A stretch of 30,331 nucleotides of DNA, from positions 1 to 30,331 of the IMG/VR virus record IMGVR_UViG_3300032323_002180; one strand, written 5' to 3'. The notes under the pieces were generated by a model. It did no database searches and was not told the origin of the DNA. It saw only the letters and a program-made list of their open reading frames with translations. Positions 15,550 to 23,724 of this stretch are shown in pieces. The position numbers and the translations under genes are program-made. The DNA comes from a virus. The stretch's first letter is position 1. Each line of letters begins with the position of its first letter.

Positions 15550-16142
15550 TGTCCTGTCCACCGTGCTATCATTGTACTATCTGGTCTAGTATATATGCCT
15601 GTTCCGGGTCTGGTGCTTCGCATGCTGCGTCGGCCAGCCCGCACAGGAAATGTGTAGTGTGTGTAGTTTTCATCCTGTAGCACAATATTGTCTCCAGGTC
15701 TGGCCCGATAGTCTGATGTGCGATCCATGGCAGATCCTACCACTTCAACTCCAGGGATTGAGTTCAACATGAGCCACATTTTTTGACCATAGCCGGTTTG
15801 TAGTTGACCGGCTTCTACTGGCAGCTTTAGTATGCTGAGTGCTATACCATAAAGAGCCTTGGCAATGCCACGGCCACGGTGTTGGGGATCCACTGCTAGA
15901 TTTTCTACACTCCATGTTTGCATTGGTCCACGGGTGTCTGCTAGATCCAGTTCGCCCACTATCTCGTCCTGATCGAATATCATGATCTCTAAAAATTCTG
16001 TATCTTTTTGGTTGATACCGTAGGTCAAGCCCGATCCACCAGGCAGTTCTCGGCGGTCTACTTCGGGTACACGTTCGGCATCAATGGTACCGGCTGTGCC
16101 GTAGTCACCTTGTGGTATGCGGGTTATTTCAAAAAATCTCAT
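15546..16142 (-). CDS. GNAT-family N-acetyltransferase
   Basis: A 198-residue protein with a GNAT core. VENLAVDPQHRGRGIAKALY is motif A with the Q/RxxGxG/A acetyl-CoA loop, preceded by the FDQDEIVGELDLA strands and followed by a helix and strand ending in QTGYGQKMWLMLNSI. The N-terminus MRFFEITRIPQGD is leader-like. The C-terminal tail is basic (RAGRRSMRSTRPGTG). The family transfers acetyl groups to amines of proteins, drugs or small molecules; the substrate here is unknown. The ATGA junctions with the ART-like and small downstream genes place it in an operon with other possible effector enzymes. A packaged protein-modifying role is speculative. Confidence 0.85.
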   Translation of the reverse strand: MRFFEITRIPQGDYGTAGTIDAERVPEVDRRELPGGSGLTYGINQKDTEFLEIMIFDQDEIVGELDLADTRGPMQTWSVENLAVDPQHRGRGIAKALYGIALSILKLPVEAGQLQTGYGQKMWLMLNSIPGVEVVGSAMDRTSDYRARPGDNIVLQDENYTHYTFPVRAGRRSMRSTRPGTGIYTRPDSTMIARWTGQ

Positions 16143-17185
16143 TTTTTTCTACCTGACTTCATGTTGGCACACCAGTGATACATCCGGGCCTTTTCGCCTG
16201 ACGCACGTTTGGCACGGGCTCGTAGATCAGTTACTGAACCGTTGCAACTGGCGCCGGCACGTTTTACACGTCCAGGACGACTTTTGCCTTTGACCTTACC
16301 ATCCGCAAAGTTTTCAGCAACTGTGTCTAAAAATGCCACTTCTTCCGGAATACCTAACTTTTTGATACTCCATAGTATTTGATTGTATTTGCCATCGTAC
16401 ATCATTGTACCTGGACCTTGTTGATTCAGAGCTTTGGCCGCCACTTTGTACATACTGGGTTTAAGATGTTGACGAGCTTCAGCAGGCCAACCACCCTTGG
16501 CAACATTGTATAATGTGACTAAACTAAATCCCTCAGCATCGGGTTCCCAGCCATTGGGACCATGCGGATCTACTACAAATATAGCACCACGTTTGATAAG
16601 TTCAGGAACATTTAATGGGCGTCTTGGCAAATTATAAGTTGCTGGATTGGCATTATATTTGCCTTCCGTCACACCTTGCTTGGCTTTGGCTTTGTTTGCT
16701 TGAAATATTTTCTGTTCTTCTGGAGTGGGTTTTCTCAACAAGTGCAGGTATTGATCTACCGGCAACGGTTTGACTTCTGTAGGAGTGATCTCTTTTACAC
16801 CTGGCCGAGAATACCATTCAGCATCTGCTGCCCCACGAACAAACAATGGTCGTCCTTGTTCATCTCTAGTTGGTAGTATGTGTAGATAGACATTTTGACC
16901 GTGCCTGATTTTGCCACCAAAAAATATTAGATGAGGATCTTTCTTCCATCCAAAAGTACCAGTATCGGAACCACGCTCGGCCAAACTGTAAGCTATAGCA
17001 AAGTTAGGATCGTCCGTGGCATAGATGGCATTTTTATTACTTTTTTTAGCACCACCTATGTCATGGGCTTGCCTTGGAGTCAACGGACCATTGATTTCTT
17101 GTGTGGAACCATGATACAAAACTTCTGGATATGATTTACTGTTACCATCGGCAAAGTTTTCGTTGATAAATTCGTGCGCTCTCAT
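16139..17185 (-). CDS. Putative ADP-ribosyltransferase-fold protein with basic Cys module
   Basis: A 348-residue protein. The N-terminal 150 residues have an ART-like pattern: VLYHGS near 22-27, then NAIYATDDPNFAIAYSLAER near 52-70, as in phage and toxin ADP-ribosyltransferases where a Y/HG strand and a YxT-D segment line the NAD pocket. A catalytic Glu cannot be assigned confidently. A middle domain (about 195-285) is unrecognised. The C-terminus is the basic module ENFADGKVKGKSRPGRVKRA plus Cys-containing repeats, ending MKSGRKK. The leader MRAHEFINE|N closely matches T4 capsid-targeting sequences; T4 Alt is also a packaged ADP-ribosyltransferase. ATG 17185 is preferred to the TTG two codons upstream. 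The ART call is moderate, the gene is certain. Confidence 0.6.
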   Translation of the reverse strand: MRAHEFINENFADGNSKSYPEVLYHGSTQEINGPLTPRQAHDIGGAKKSNKNAIYATDDPNFAIAYSLAERGSDTGTFGWKKDPHLIFFGGKIRHGQNVYLHILPTRDEQGRPLFVRGAADAEWYSRPGVKEITPTEVKPLPVDQYLHLLRKPTPEEQKIFQANKAKAKQGVTEGKYNANPATYNLPRRPLNVPELIKRGAIFVVDPHGPNGWEPDAEGFSLVTLYNVAKGGWPAEARQHLKPSMYKVAAKALNQQGPGTMMYDGKYNQILWSIKKLGIPEEVAFLDTVAENFADGKVKGKSRPGRVKRAGASCNGSVTDLRARAKRASGEKARMYHWCANMKSGRKK

Positions 17186-17187
17186 AC

Positions 17188-18078
17188 TCAATTGGCCTCA
17201 AAACTCTTTTGAACGCGATATGCTTCATCAGGAAACTTGGCCAAGTAAGCATCAACCAAGGCATCAAAACTACTGCCAAATCTGGCCTTTAAACTTTTCA
17301 AGCTCACTGGCTGATCTTTTTCGTTCATAAACTGACCGGTTTGTTCATTGTTGATGATATAGTCTTCGCCTTGTTGGAAAAACACTTCGTTGTATTCGTC
17401 GTCATTGTACACAGGCAGATTATCAATGCTGTAGTCAAACCACAACTGATATTTTTCACCCGGATATTGCGGCTGTTGCGGTATCACTATTAGCAAGGGT
17501 GTGTTTTCAGCATAGTCGTTGAACAAGTTGCGACCCTTGGTAGCCGCTGTACACCAGCGAGCACCTTGTCCATAGTAACAGGCAGCGGCCTGATCATAGG
17601 GTATGATCACTCGCACTTGCCGATCTTGATATATTTCTTCGGCCTCGCCTTTGTCCTTTAACTCTGCGGCTTCAGGATCTGGATATTCATCCATCACGCT
17701 CATAAAGTCACCAAAGTTGCTGTATCGTAGAATGTCATTGCGTGGTGCTGGTATTTTTCGACGCTGGTTCAGTACGTGAAACTTTTCCAAATACTCACGT
17801 ACCTGTGAGAGTACATCCTCAAAAAATGTTTCACCTTTGACGTAGGTGCGAGCCAACCAAGGCATGTACTGCTTGTTGGCTGTGGGGTCTGCCTGTTCCA
17901 ACATGCGGATTAGAGCTTCTATGGTATCGGCATCGCTGTCCTGTGGTCCAAGATCACGACCCAGTACTCTGCGTATGCGGCCCGGACCTTCTTTACGGAA
18001 TGTGTCCAGCACTTGAGCTCCCAAACGTTGCTTGGTTATGTCACGACTGTATTCTAATAGGAATTCTTGGGCTCTCAT
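17188..18078 (-). CDS. Conserved phage protein with RWCTAAT motif and capsid-targeting-like leader
   Basis: A 296-residue protein starting MRAQEFLLE|YSRDI, the best match in the window to a T4 capsid-targeting leader with an LLE cleavage site. The first half is helical. The second half has a conserved-looking core, DQAAACYYGQGARWCTAAT, then LFNDYAENTPLLIVIPQQPQ and EKYQLWFDYS. The invariant-looking Cys/Trp/Tyr residues suggest a catalytic or binding site, but I cannot name the reaction. The gene overlaps the giant polyvalent gene by ATGA and is followed 2 nt later by the ART-like gene. It probably shares their fate, namely packaging into the head or delivery, by inference. Confidence 0.75.
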   Translation of the reverse strand: MRAQEFLLEYSRDITKQRLGAQVLDTFRKEGPGRIRRVLGRDLGPQDSDADTIEALIRMLEQADPTANKQYMPWLARTYVKGETFFEDVLSQVREYLEKFHVLNQRRKIPAPRNDILRYSNFGDFMSVMDEYPDPEAAELKDKGEAEEIYQDRQVRVIIPYDQAAACYYGQGARWCTAATKGRNLFNDYAENTPLLIVIPQQPQYPGEKYQLWFDYSIDNLPVYNDDEYNEVFFQQGEDYIINNEQTGQFMNEKDQPVSLKSLKARFGSSFDALVDAYLAKFPDEAYRVQKSFEAN

Positions 18079-21000
18079 AGCGTGGTAGACTTGGTTGTTT
18101 CAAACATCTTGCCATGACTGGATTGATGCAAGCGTAACATGGTGCTGGCCAGTTTGGCCACAGTCATCACTGCCTGCGGACTGCGTGGGTTGGCCTTGAC
18201 ATCGGCCCAGTTCTTGTAGCCATTTTTTTGAGCAGCTTGATCCAGGGCATGTAATACAGCAGGTGGAGTTTCTTCCATTTCCATGACACTGTCGCCCAGT
18301 TGTCTGGCCATCTTGATCTGTTGGGTCATGTCTTCTAGGTCTTTCTTGCTGATAGCTTGCCCTATGGCACTGCGGTAAGGTAGTCCGGGCACAGTATCCT
18401 GTTGAGCTTTTGCCACAGGCGTCACTGCTTTCTTGCTAATGCTTTTTGGGTCTTGACGTGGAGGTATAGCACCTGCACCACTGATGGGATCTATGGTTTC
18501 ACGCACAGTTTGTTGTGCTCTGATGGCATCGATTCGATCACTGTTGCGTTCAAACGCACTGTAATCACCTGTTGGTCGATCCTGCAAGTTGGCCTGCAAG
18601 GTGGCACTGTCTCTGGCACTGTCAAAATTCTGTGCTACCCAGGGTGGTTCTTCAGCTGGTTTAGCCGCAACTTTTCTATAGCCATAATCGGCAGTGTCGT
18701 CGGGTAGGTCTTTGCTTTTCAGCCACTGTGAATAGACCTTTTGCGCATCCGTGTCACTGGTTGCATAAAATTTATCAACCACAGGCAAACGCACATCAGC
18801 CTGATTCACTATCTCATAGTTATAGTCTACGGATTTACGTGGTTGGCCGGTGATACGCTTGGCCAACTTGGCTCTTGGAGTCATTGTGGCAGGATCTTCA
18901 TAAGGACGCACATTGAATCCAATCTTTTGGGCCGCATACTTGTCAAATACCAAATCGGCTGCTTCGCCTTTGTTGCGACCCGTGACTATTTCAAGAGTTT
19001 CACCTGTGTCAACACTGTATATTTCCCACTGTTGATCTCCACTCATGTTGCGTAATTCGTAGGCGGCATCAAAATCTCGATCGGATGAACCAGGACTGAT
19101 TTTTCCTTTGGCTTTGGCTCGGGCTTCCTCTTCGGTATAGCCATTGTATTCTTGTCCAGGAACTGGTTCACCAGTAGCACGGTTATATAATTTCCAACGC
19201 TGATTCATTTTGCGTTCTGTGCCAATGGTTCGTTCAGCCCACTGTTTCTTCAGTTGCTCTTTGTCAATTTCGCCTGCGGCAAACTGACTGAATAGAGCCA
19301 GTTGGCTATCACCTTCAGGAGCAACCAGCTTGTATAACTTTTTGGCAAACTCCTTGCGTTCGGCACTGGGGTCAGCTGCTATCTGCATGGCCCGGGCATA
19401 GCGCAACATGGTATTTTCTAACTTGCCAGGTTCTGCATCGCCCTCGGCCAACCAGTCTCCACCTGCGGATCTGAATTCAATGTAGCCGTCCTGTATGTGC
19501 GCACTGGTGTACTTGCCGGTGCCCACACCTTTTTGTATTTCTCTGTAGGCAAACTCTATCAAGTTGCTTTTCATCAAGGCCATGGCACCTGCAGGATCAG
19601 CACGACCACCTTTAATATTTTCGCGGAACTTTTGCATGGCCGACTTGGTATATGAGTTGGCTTCACGTCCAAATGATTGTAGCACATATTCATCGCCTAG
19701 GAACAGGATCAGTTTTAGGTAGTCTACATCGCCGCCTTTATAAGGCACGCTGACACCCATGTGTAGGCCTGTTGACTCATTGGTATAGGCGCTGCCATAC
19801 GGGCTGTTGGCCCAGTCGGTCACGGCCTGCAGTTGTTCCAGTGCTTGTAATAAAGGCATGGGCGGTGAAACAATTTCCAAGCCAAAGTCTTCGCTGTCGT
19901 CGGGTCTCAAACTGGTGTCAGGTTCCACAATCCACTGACCTTCTTTACGTGTGGCGTTGTGATAACCTGAGCTTACTTTGACCGGCATGCCCACGGTTTG
20001 CTCTAGGCTGCTGCCAATTTCGTCCCATTCACGACTTCCGCCGTTGTTGCCACCGCCCGATCCGGTCAGGTAGGGCCAGTCCAGGCTGTATTCTGCTGCA
20101 ATGTCGCTCATGTAAGTTAGTCCAACATCACTAAAGAAGTCACTGTCGTCGTCAACATAAAAATTCTCACGGAAGTCATCCAGTGCAGCATCCCAGTTTG
20201 CACCTTTTTTACGAACTTCGTCGGCTACGAGATCATCTAACAAGCCTTCGGCTTCGGCCTGTGCATCCAGGTATTTTTGATACAGGGGATTTGCTTCAGC
20301 ATACGCGGTTTGTTCTTTGCTGGTGGTAAACTTGGGTGCTCGTTCTCCGGCATTGACGATGTCATTTATTTCATCGTTGGTCAAGTCCAACAGAGCCAAC
20401 TGTTTTTGTATTTCGTCGTCTTCGTCCCAGTCGCCTTCATCGACAAGAACTTTACGGATCAAGTCTTCGGCTTCGTCATCAAATGCATCACGCATGCGCT
20501 CATCCTGCCACTCCATGTACTGTTCATCTAAGCCGTCTTGTAATCGACCTTCTTGTCGTTCACTGAGGCCACCGTAGTCACCGCCGTTGAAAAAGTCTAT
20601 GACCTGAGATACGCTACGAGCACGTTCATCGTAGTCATAGTCGGGCTCTATATCCCCTTCGTCATCATCGTCATTGGTGGTGTCGCGGAAGATCAGTTCG
20701 GCTTCAAAACCAGCACGTATGCCTTCAGCTTCTGGACTGCGTGCCCACTGTTGCAAGGCCGACGGACTCATTTTAACTTCATCTAATACCTCAGTAGATT
20801 CAGCCAGTTTCTGCTGGCGATACATCTGATACATTTTTACATAGTCTTGTTCGCCGCGTGTGAGTGGGCGGCCCATTTTATGTTTGGCCAAGATAAACCG
20901 GTAGTATTGTTCAGCATCCTGATCCTTGGCCGCAGGAACCTGTATGGTCTCATCCACGTTGTAGGTAGGATCTGTTTTGACCTTACGCATGCCAGGCGGT

Positions 21001-22715
21001 TGTTTAGGATCTATAGGATCAATGTCTGTTACATCCAAGCCGGTGGCTTCTAAGTCTTTGATAAATTTGTGTTCGGTATCTTCGTCACCAAAGCTGATAA
21101 TACTGCTAGGTGGTCCAGCACCAAAGTCGTGTTTGCCTAGGCCTTTCATGTTGCTAATGTGTTGACCCAGTTTGTACCAGTCATACACATCGCTCACATC
21201 CACACGCAGGGTGCCAGCTGGCATGGTGGGTTTGAATTCTGGGCCCGGTGGATTGTCTGGGCTATAATCTTCGTCGGCCTTGTATTGCTTATATTCTTTA
21301 AACAAGTTTTCAAACAGGCCATCAGCACGAGCTATCTGAGGTGTTCCTTGCTTGTCGGTTTTTAATTTTAATTTGTTGGCCTCTTTGCCCACTTGTCCAG
21401 GCTTGATATCTTGTGTAAGAGCCATGCTGAATCTAGGATCCTTGGCTTGTGCCTTTGTGGGAATGTATCCGGATGCACCTTCGCCTAGTTTGGTTTCATT
21501 AGCATCAAACAGTTCTGGATGCAGTCGACCGTAGTCACGCATGAGTACACCGGCGCGAGCATTGGCTTCATTTTCATAGGGTGATCCAGTTTCGCCTGCA
21601 TCAACCGGCACATCGGCACGTTCGTGTTGATGTTTGTGTGTGAGCTCATGAGCTACTGTGCGTAACACGTCCATGATATGACGTTGACCAAATGCTACCT
21701 CCAGCGTGTTAATATCATCTATGTAACGACCAAATGTTCGATTTACCACACTCCACTGTGGGTCTTTGCGCAGTTTCACACGTGGCATGTGTTTTATCTT
21801 TAATTCTTTGACACAAAATTCAATAAAGTCTTTCAATATATCTTCATCGGACAGGTCAGCAGATTCACGTAGACTTTCTCCTCCACCGCCATCTCCACCA
21901 CCCTCAGATCCGGCGGCGTGATCCTGTCCAGCATAGCCAGTACCTGGATACCAGTATGCTCCGTAACCATAGCGCACTTTCTTTTTCTTTTTCTTGCGTC
22001 GTTCGTCCAGACTCAACAGTTGATCCTTGGCTGCATTACGGGCATCATACAACTGTTTGATCTTGCCCTGGCTACGCAACATTTTGAATGCTAGATTTTC
22101 AGGACCAAATTCGCCATGCTGGTCAAGACCCGACTGTCGCATGTCACGAATTTTTGCAGACAATGCACTCATTACATCATAGTCGCCTGTTGCAACAGCT
22201 TGTTCAATGCGTTGTTCAAGATCTTCATATTTGCTACGTGTGCTGACATCGTCTATGTTGGTTTTTCTACGTTTAGGAACATCGATCCAGTCATTGCGTA
22301 GTACACTGTAAATTCCTTGACTGTGATGTGGTTTGTTCGCATCTTGCACATACAGTTCAACATCATATCCGCCAATTTTGATGTTGTGCTGATCGTTGTA
22401 CTGATATTTTTTTGCATCAAACAGTTCGCGGTACACTTCTGAAGCATCGGCTTCGGGTAAATCCACTACCAGGTGCAGGTCAATGTCGCTGTGCGGCGTA
22501 TAGGTGTAGGCGGCATTACTTCCGCTTATTGTGATGTCTTTAAGTTGTAAGTCTGTTATGCCAAGGAACTCGCGAAAATCTTCAGCGATCTCCAGCAACT
22601 TGCTGTGCGCCTCGGGTGTCAGGTGTTCATCTGGGCCCCACAGTTTGGGATTTAATTTGTCATTGAACTTGACTGCATCGCCAAGATTGTAAGACTCTAA
22701 CTGATCAATATTCAT
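18075..22715 (-). CDS. Giant polyvalent protein: nucleotidyltransferase, HExxH metallopeptidase and amidoligase-like domains
   Basis: About 1546 residues. Residues 40-170 form a Pol-beta-type nucleotidyltransferase: TISGSNAAYTYTPHSDIDLH gives the GS and DxD motifs. A Lys-run and Gly-rich linker follows (about 240-282). Residues 290-420 are a metallopeptidase-like domain with AHELTHKHQHE (HExxH at 356-360). Residues 660-1090 fit the amidoligase (glutamine-synthetase-like COOH-NH2 ligase) pattern: GFEAELIF, WIVEPDTSL, LEIVSPPMPLLQALEQL, STGLHMGVSV, and a later IEFRSAGGDWL. Around 1170-1390 are three related repeats (WKLYNRATGEPV, WEIYSVDTGETLE, YEIVNQADVRLPV). The start ATG 22715 follows AATAAATA by 5 nt with no Shine-Dalgarno. 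Polyvalent proteins are known phage conflict proteins delivered early; delivery here is inferred. Confidence 0.8.
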   Translation of the reverse strand: MNIDQLESYNLGDAVKFNDKLNPKLWGPDEHLTPEAHSKLLEIAEDFREFLGITDLQLKDITISGSNAAYTYTPHSDIDLHLVVDLPEADASEVYRELFDAKKYQYNDQHNIKIGGYDVELYVQDANKPHHSQGIYSVLRNDWIDVPKRRKTNIDDVSTRSKYEDLEQRIEQAVATGDYDVMSALSAKIRDMRQSGLDQHGEFGPENLAFKMLRSQGKIKQLYDARNAAKDQLLSLDERRKKKKKKVRYGYGAYWYPGTGYAGQDHAAGSEGGGDGGGGESLRESADLSDEDILKDFIEFCVKELKIKHMPRVKLRKDPQWSVVNRTFGRYIDDINTLEVAFGQRHIMDVLRTVAHELTHKHQHERADVPVDAGETGSPYENEANARAGVLMRDYGRLHPELFDANETKLGEGASGYIPTKAQAKDPRFSMALTQDIKPGQVGKEANKLKLKTDKQGTPQIARADGLFENLFKEYKQYKADEDYSPDNPPGPEFKPTMPAGTLRVDVSDVYDWYKLGQHISNMKGLGKHDFGAGPPSSIISFGDEDTEHKFIKDLEATGLDVTDIDPIDPKQPPGMRKVKTDPTYNVDETIQVPAAKDQDAEQYYRFILAKHKMGRPLTRGEQDYVKMYQMYRQQKLAESTEVLDEVKMSPSALQQWARSPEAEGIRAGFEAELIFRDTTNDDDDEGDIEPDYDYDERARSVSQVIDFFNGGDYGGLSERQEGRLQDGLDEQYMEWQDERMRDAFDDEAEDLIRKVLVDEGDWDEDDEIQKQLALLDLTNDEINDIVNAGERAPKFTTSKEQTAYAEANPLYQKYLDAQAEAEGLLDDLVADEVRKKGANWDAALDDFRENFYVDDDSDFFSDVGLTYMSDIAAEYSLDWPYLTGSGGGNNGGSREWDEIGSSLEQTVGMPVKVSSGYHNATRKEGQWIVEPDTSLRPDDSEDFGLEIVSPPMPLLQALEQLQAVTDWANSPYGSAYTNESTGLHMGVSVPYKGGDVDYLKLILFLGDEYVLQSFGREANSYTKSAMQKFRENIKGGRADPAGAMALMKSNLIEFAYREIQKGVGTGKYTSAHIQDGYIEFRSAGGDWLAEGDAEPGKLENTMLRYARAMQIAADPSAERKEFAKKLYKLVAPEGDSQLALFSQFAAGEIDKEQLKKQWAERTIGTERKMNQRWKLYNRATGEPVPGQEYNGYTEEEARAKAKGKISPGSSDRDFDAAYELRNMSGDQQWEIYSVDTGETLEIVTGRNKGEAADLVFDKYAAQKIGFNVRPYEDPATMTPRAKLAKRITGQPRKSVDYNYEIVNQADVRLPVVDKFYATSDTDAQKVYSQWLKSKDLPDDTADYGYRKVAAKPAEEPPWVAQNFDSARDSATLQANLQDRPTGDYSAFERNSDRIDAIRAQQTVRETIDPISGAGAIPPRQDPKSISKKAVTPVAKAQQDTVPGLPYRSAIGQAISKKDLEDMTQQIKMARQLGDSVMEMEETPPAVLHALDQAAQKNGYKNWADVKANPRSPQAVMTVAKLASTMLRLHQSSHGKMFETTKSTTL

Positions 22716-22720
22716 GCATG

Positions 22721-22728
22721 TATTTATT
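22721..22728 (-). promoter_or_regulatory. Late-promoter-like box AATAAATA before the giant gene
   Basis: Matches 7 of 8 bases of TATAAATA and directly follows a terminator. By T4 spacing the first transcribed base would be 22715, exactly the A of the start codon, giving a leaderless mRNA. Confidence 0.5.
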
Positions 22729-22740
22729 GGATATACAAAA

Positions 22741-22757
22741 GCCGCTATCAAAGCGGC
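22741..22757 (-). terminator. Intrinsic terminator after the glycosyltransferase gene
   Basis: Perfect stem GCCGCT / AGCGGC with a 5-base loop. On the minus strand it is followed by TTTTGTATAT; on the plus strand by CTTTATA. It lies between the glycosyltransferase stop (22784) and the late-promoter-like box for the giant gene (22721-22728), a clean end-and-restart arrangement. Confidence 0.7.
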
Positions 22758-22783
22758 CTTTATACACTTGTCCCAATTGCTGG

Positions 22784-23674
22784 TTACTTTTTCTTGGTTT
22801 TGTCTGATTTTTTACTGGATGCCAACACAGTTGCAGCAACCGGAGCAGGTGGTTCTGCAGGTTTGACATCAACCGGTGCGGCTTGACCGTTGGCTGTGGC
22901 CAAACTGTGTAGATCCTTGTACAGTTGATCCTGTGTAGCAAAATCAAACACGTAGGTACCTGTGTGTTTCAGCAACACTCGTTTGTCTACCCACACTTTA
23001 CCGCCTAGATCACGCCAGTTTTCACAGAAAGTCCAGTCCTCGCTGTAGTAACGATTTTCACGCACAGCAGTATCAAAGTAGGTTTTCATGTAGGGATTCA
23101 ATTCTGGGGGCAGGCCTATATCGTTTATAAAAGGCTTGGTTGCAGGATGGGCGTTTAATTTTTCAAACACACCGCGTTTGATCAACATGAAGCCAGTGCC
23201 AGTTTTTGACACTTCTTGCAAGCCATCTGCACCTTCTTCGGCTCCGTCGAAACCGTTGACACACCATTTAACTGGTAAAGATTTCATTGGGTACAAGCCG
23301 CCAATAACATCCACGTCACGATTCAACATGACCAGCAAATGCCAAGGCTCCCACCCGATATCAGCATCAATAAACATCAAGTGTGTAGAGTCTTTGTTGT
23401 TGAGGAACTTGGCTGTGAGTGTATTACGAGCCCGGCTGATCAAACTCTCATTGGTCATGGTTTCCATGGTCCAATCAATGCCCAGTTGTCGGCAAGTGTT
23501 TGACCACTTGATGTAACTCATAAATGTTGATTCTGTCAACATGCCACCATAACACGGCATGCAAATATGAACTCGTGTGGTTTTTAAATAGTCTATGTTT
23601 ACTTGGATCTGTTGTTGACCTGCCGGAGCAGCTGGTGGTTGTGTTGTGGGTGTTGCAGGTTGGGTTTCAGCCAT
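22784..23674 (-). CDS. GT-A type glycosyltransferase
   Basis: A 296-residue protein. After a Pro/Thr/Gln-rich N-terminal tail (about 1-28) comes a nucleotide-sugar-binding fold: TTRVHICMPCYGGML, ISRARNTLTAKFL, then HLMFIDADIGWEPWHLLVML with the DxD metal site at Asp103-Asp105, and DVDVIGGLYPMK. The tail ends in SDKTKKK. GT-A enzymes move sugar from a nucleotide donor to DNA bases, proteins, lipids or glycans; the acceptor cannot be read here. Glycosylation of DNA or virion surface are candidates. Expression looks tightly regulated by a promoter within a hairpin just upstream (23681-23710). A terminator follows the gene. Confidence 0.85.
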   Translation of the reverse strand: MAETQPATPTTQPPAAPAGQQQIQVNIDYLKTTRVHICMPCYGGMLTESTFMSYIKWSNTCRQLGIDWTMETMTNESLISRARNTLTAKFLNNKDSTHLMFIDADIGWEPWHLLVMLNRDVDVIGGLYPMKSLPVKWCVNGFDGAEEGADGLQEVSKTGTGFMLIKRGVFEKLNAHPATKPFINDIGLPPELNPYMKTYFDTAVRENRYYSEDWTFCENWRDLGGKVWVDKRVLLKHTGTYVFDFATQDQLYKDLHSLATANGQAAPVDVKPAEPPAPVAATVLASSKKSDKTKKK

Positions 23675-23680
23675 GAGTTC

Positions 23681-23710
23681 CTCTATTAAAGTGTCTGATA
23701 TTTAATAGAG
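23681..23710 (-). promoter_or_regulatory. Hairpin with embedded late-promoter box before the glycosyltransferase gene
   Basis: A perfect 10-bp inverted repeat (23681-23690 and 23701-23710, CTCTATTAAA / TTTAATAGAG) with a 10-nt loop. Its 3' arm on the minus strand ends in the AGAGGA ribosome-binding region, 6 nt before ATG. The late-promoter-like ATTAAATA (23699-23706) lies in the 5' arm and loop. A transcript starting there (about 23693) would lack the 5' arm and leave the ribosome-binding site free. Confidence 0.6.
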
Positions 23711-23724
23711 TTTAACACACTTGG

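Noticed and set aside
22705-22947. 80-codon minus-strand open frame across the terminator
   Set aside because: It overlaps the glycosyltransferase gene in another frame and spans the intrinsic terminator; its product is basic and low in similarity to anything.
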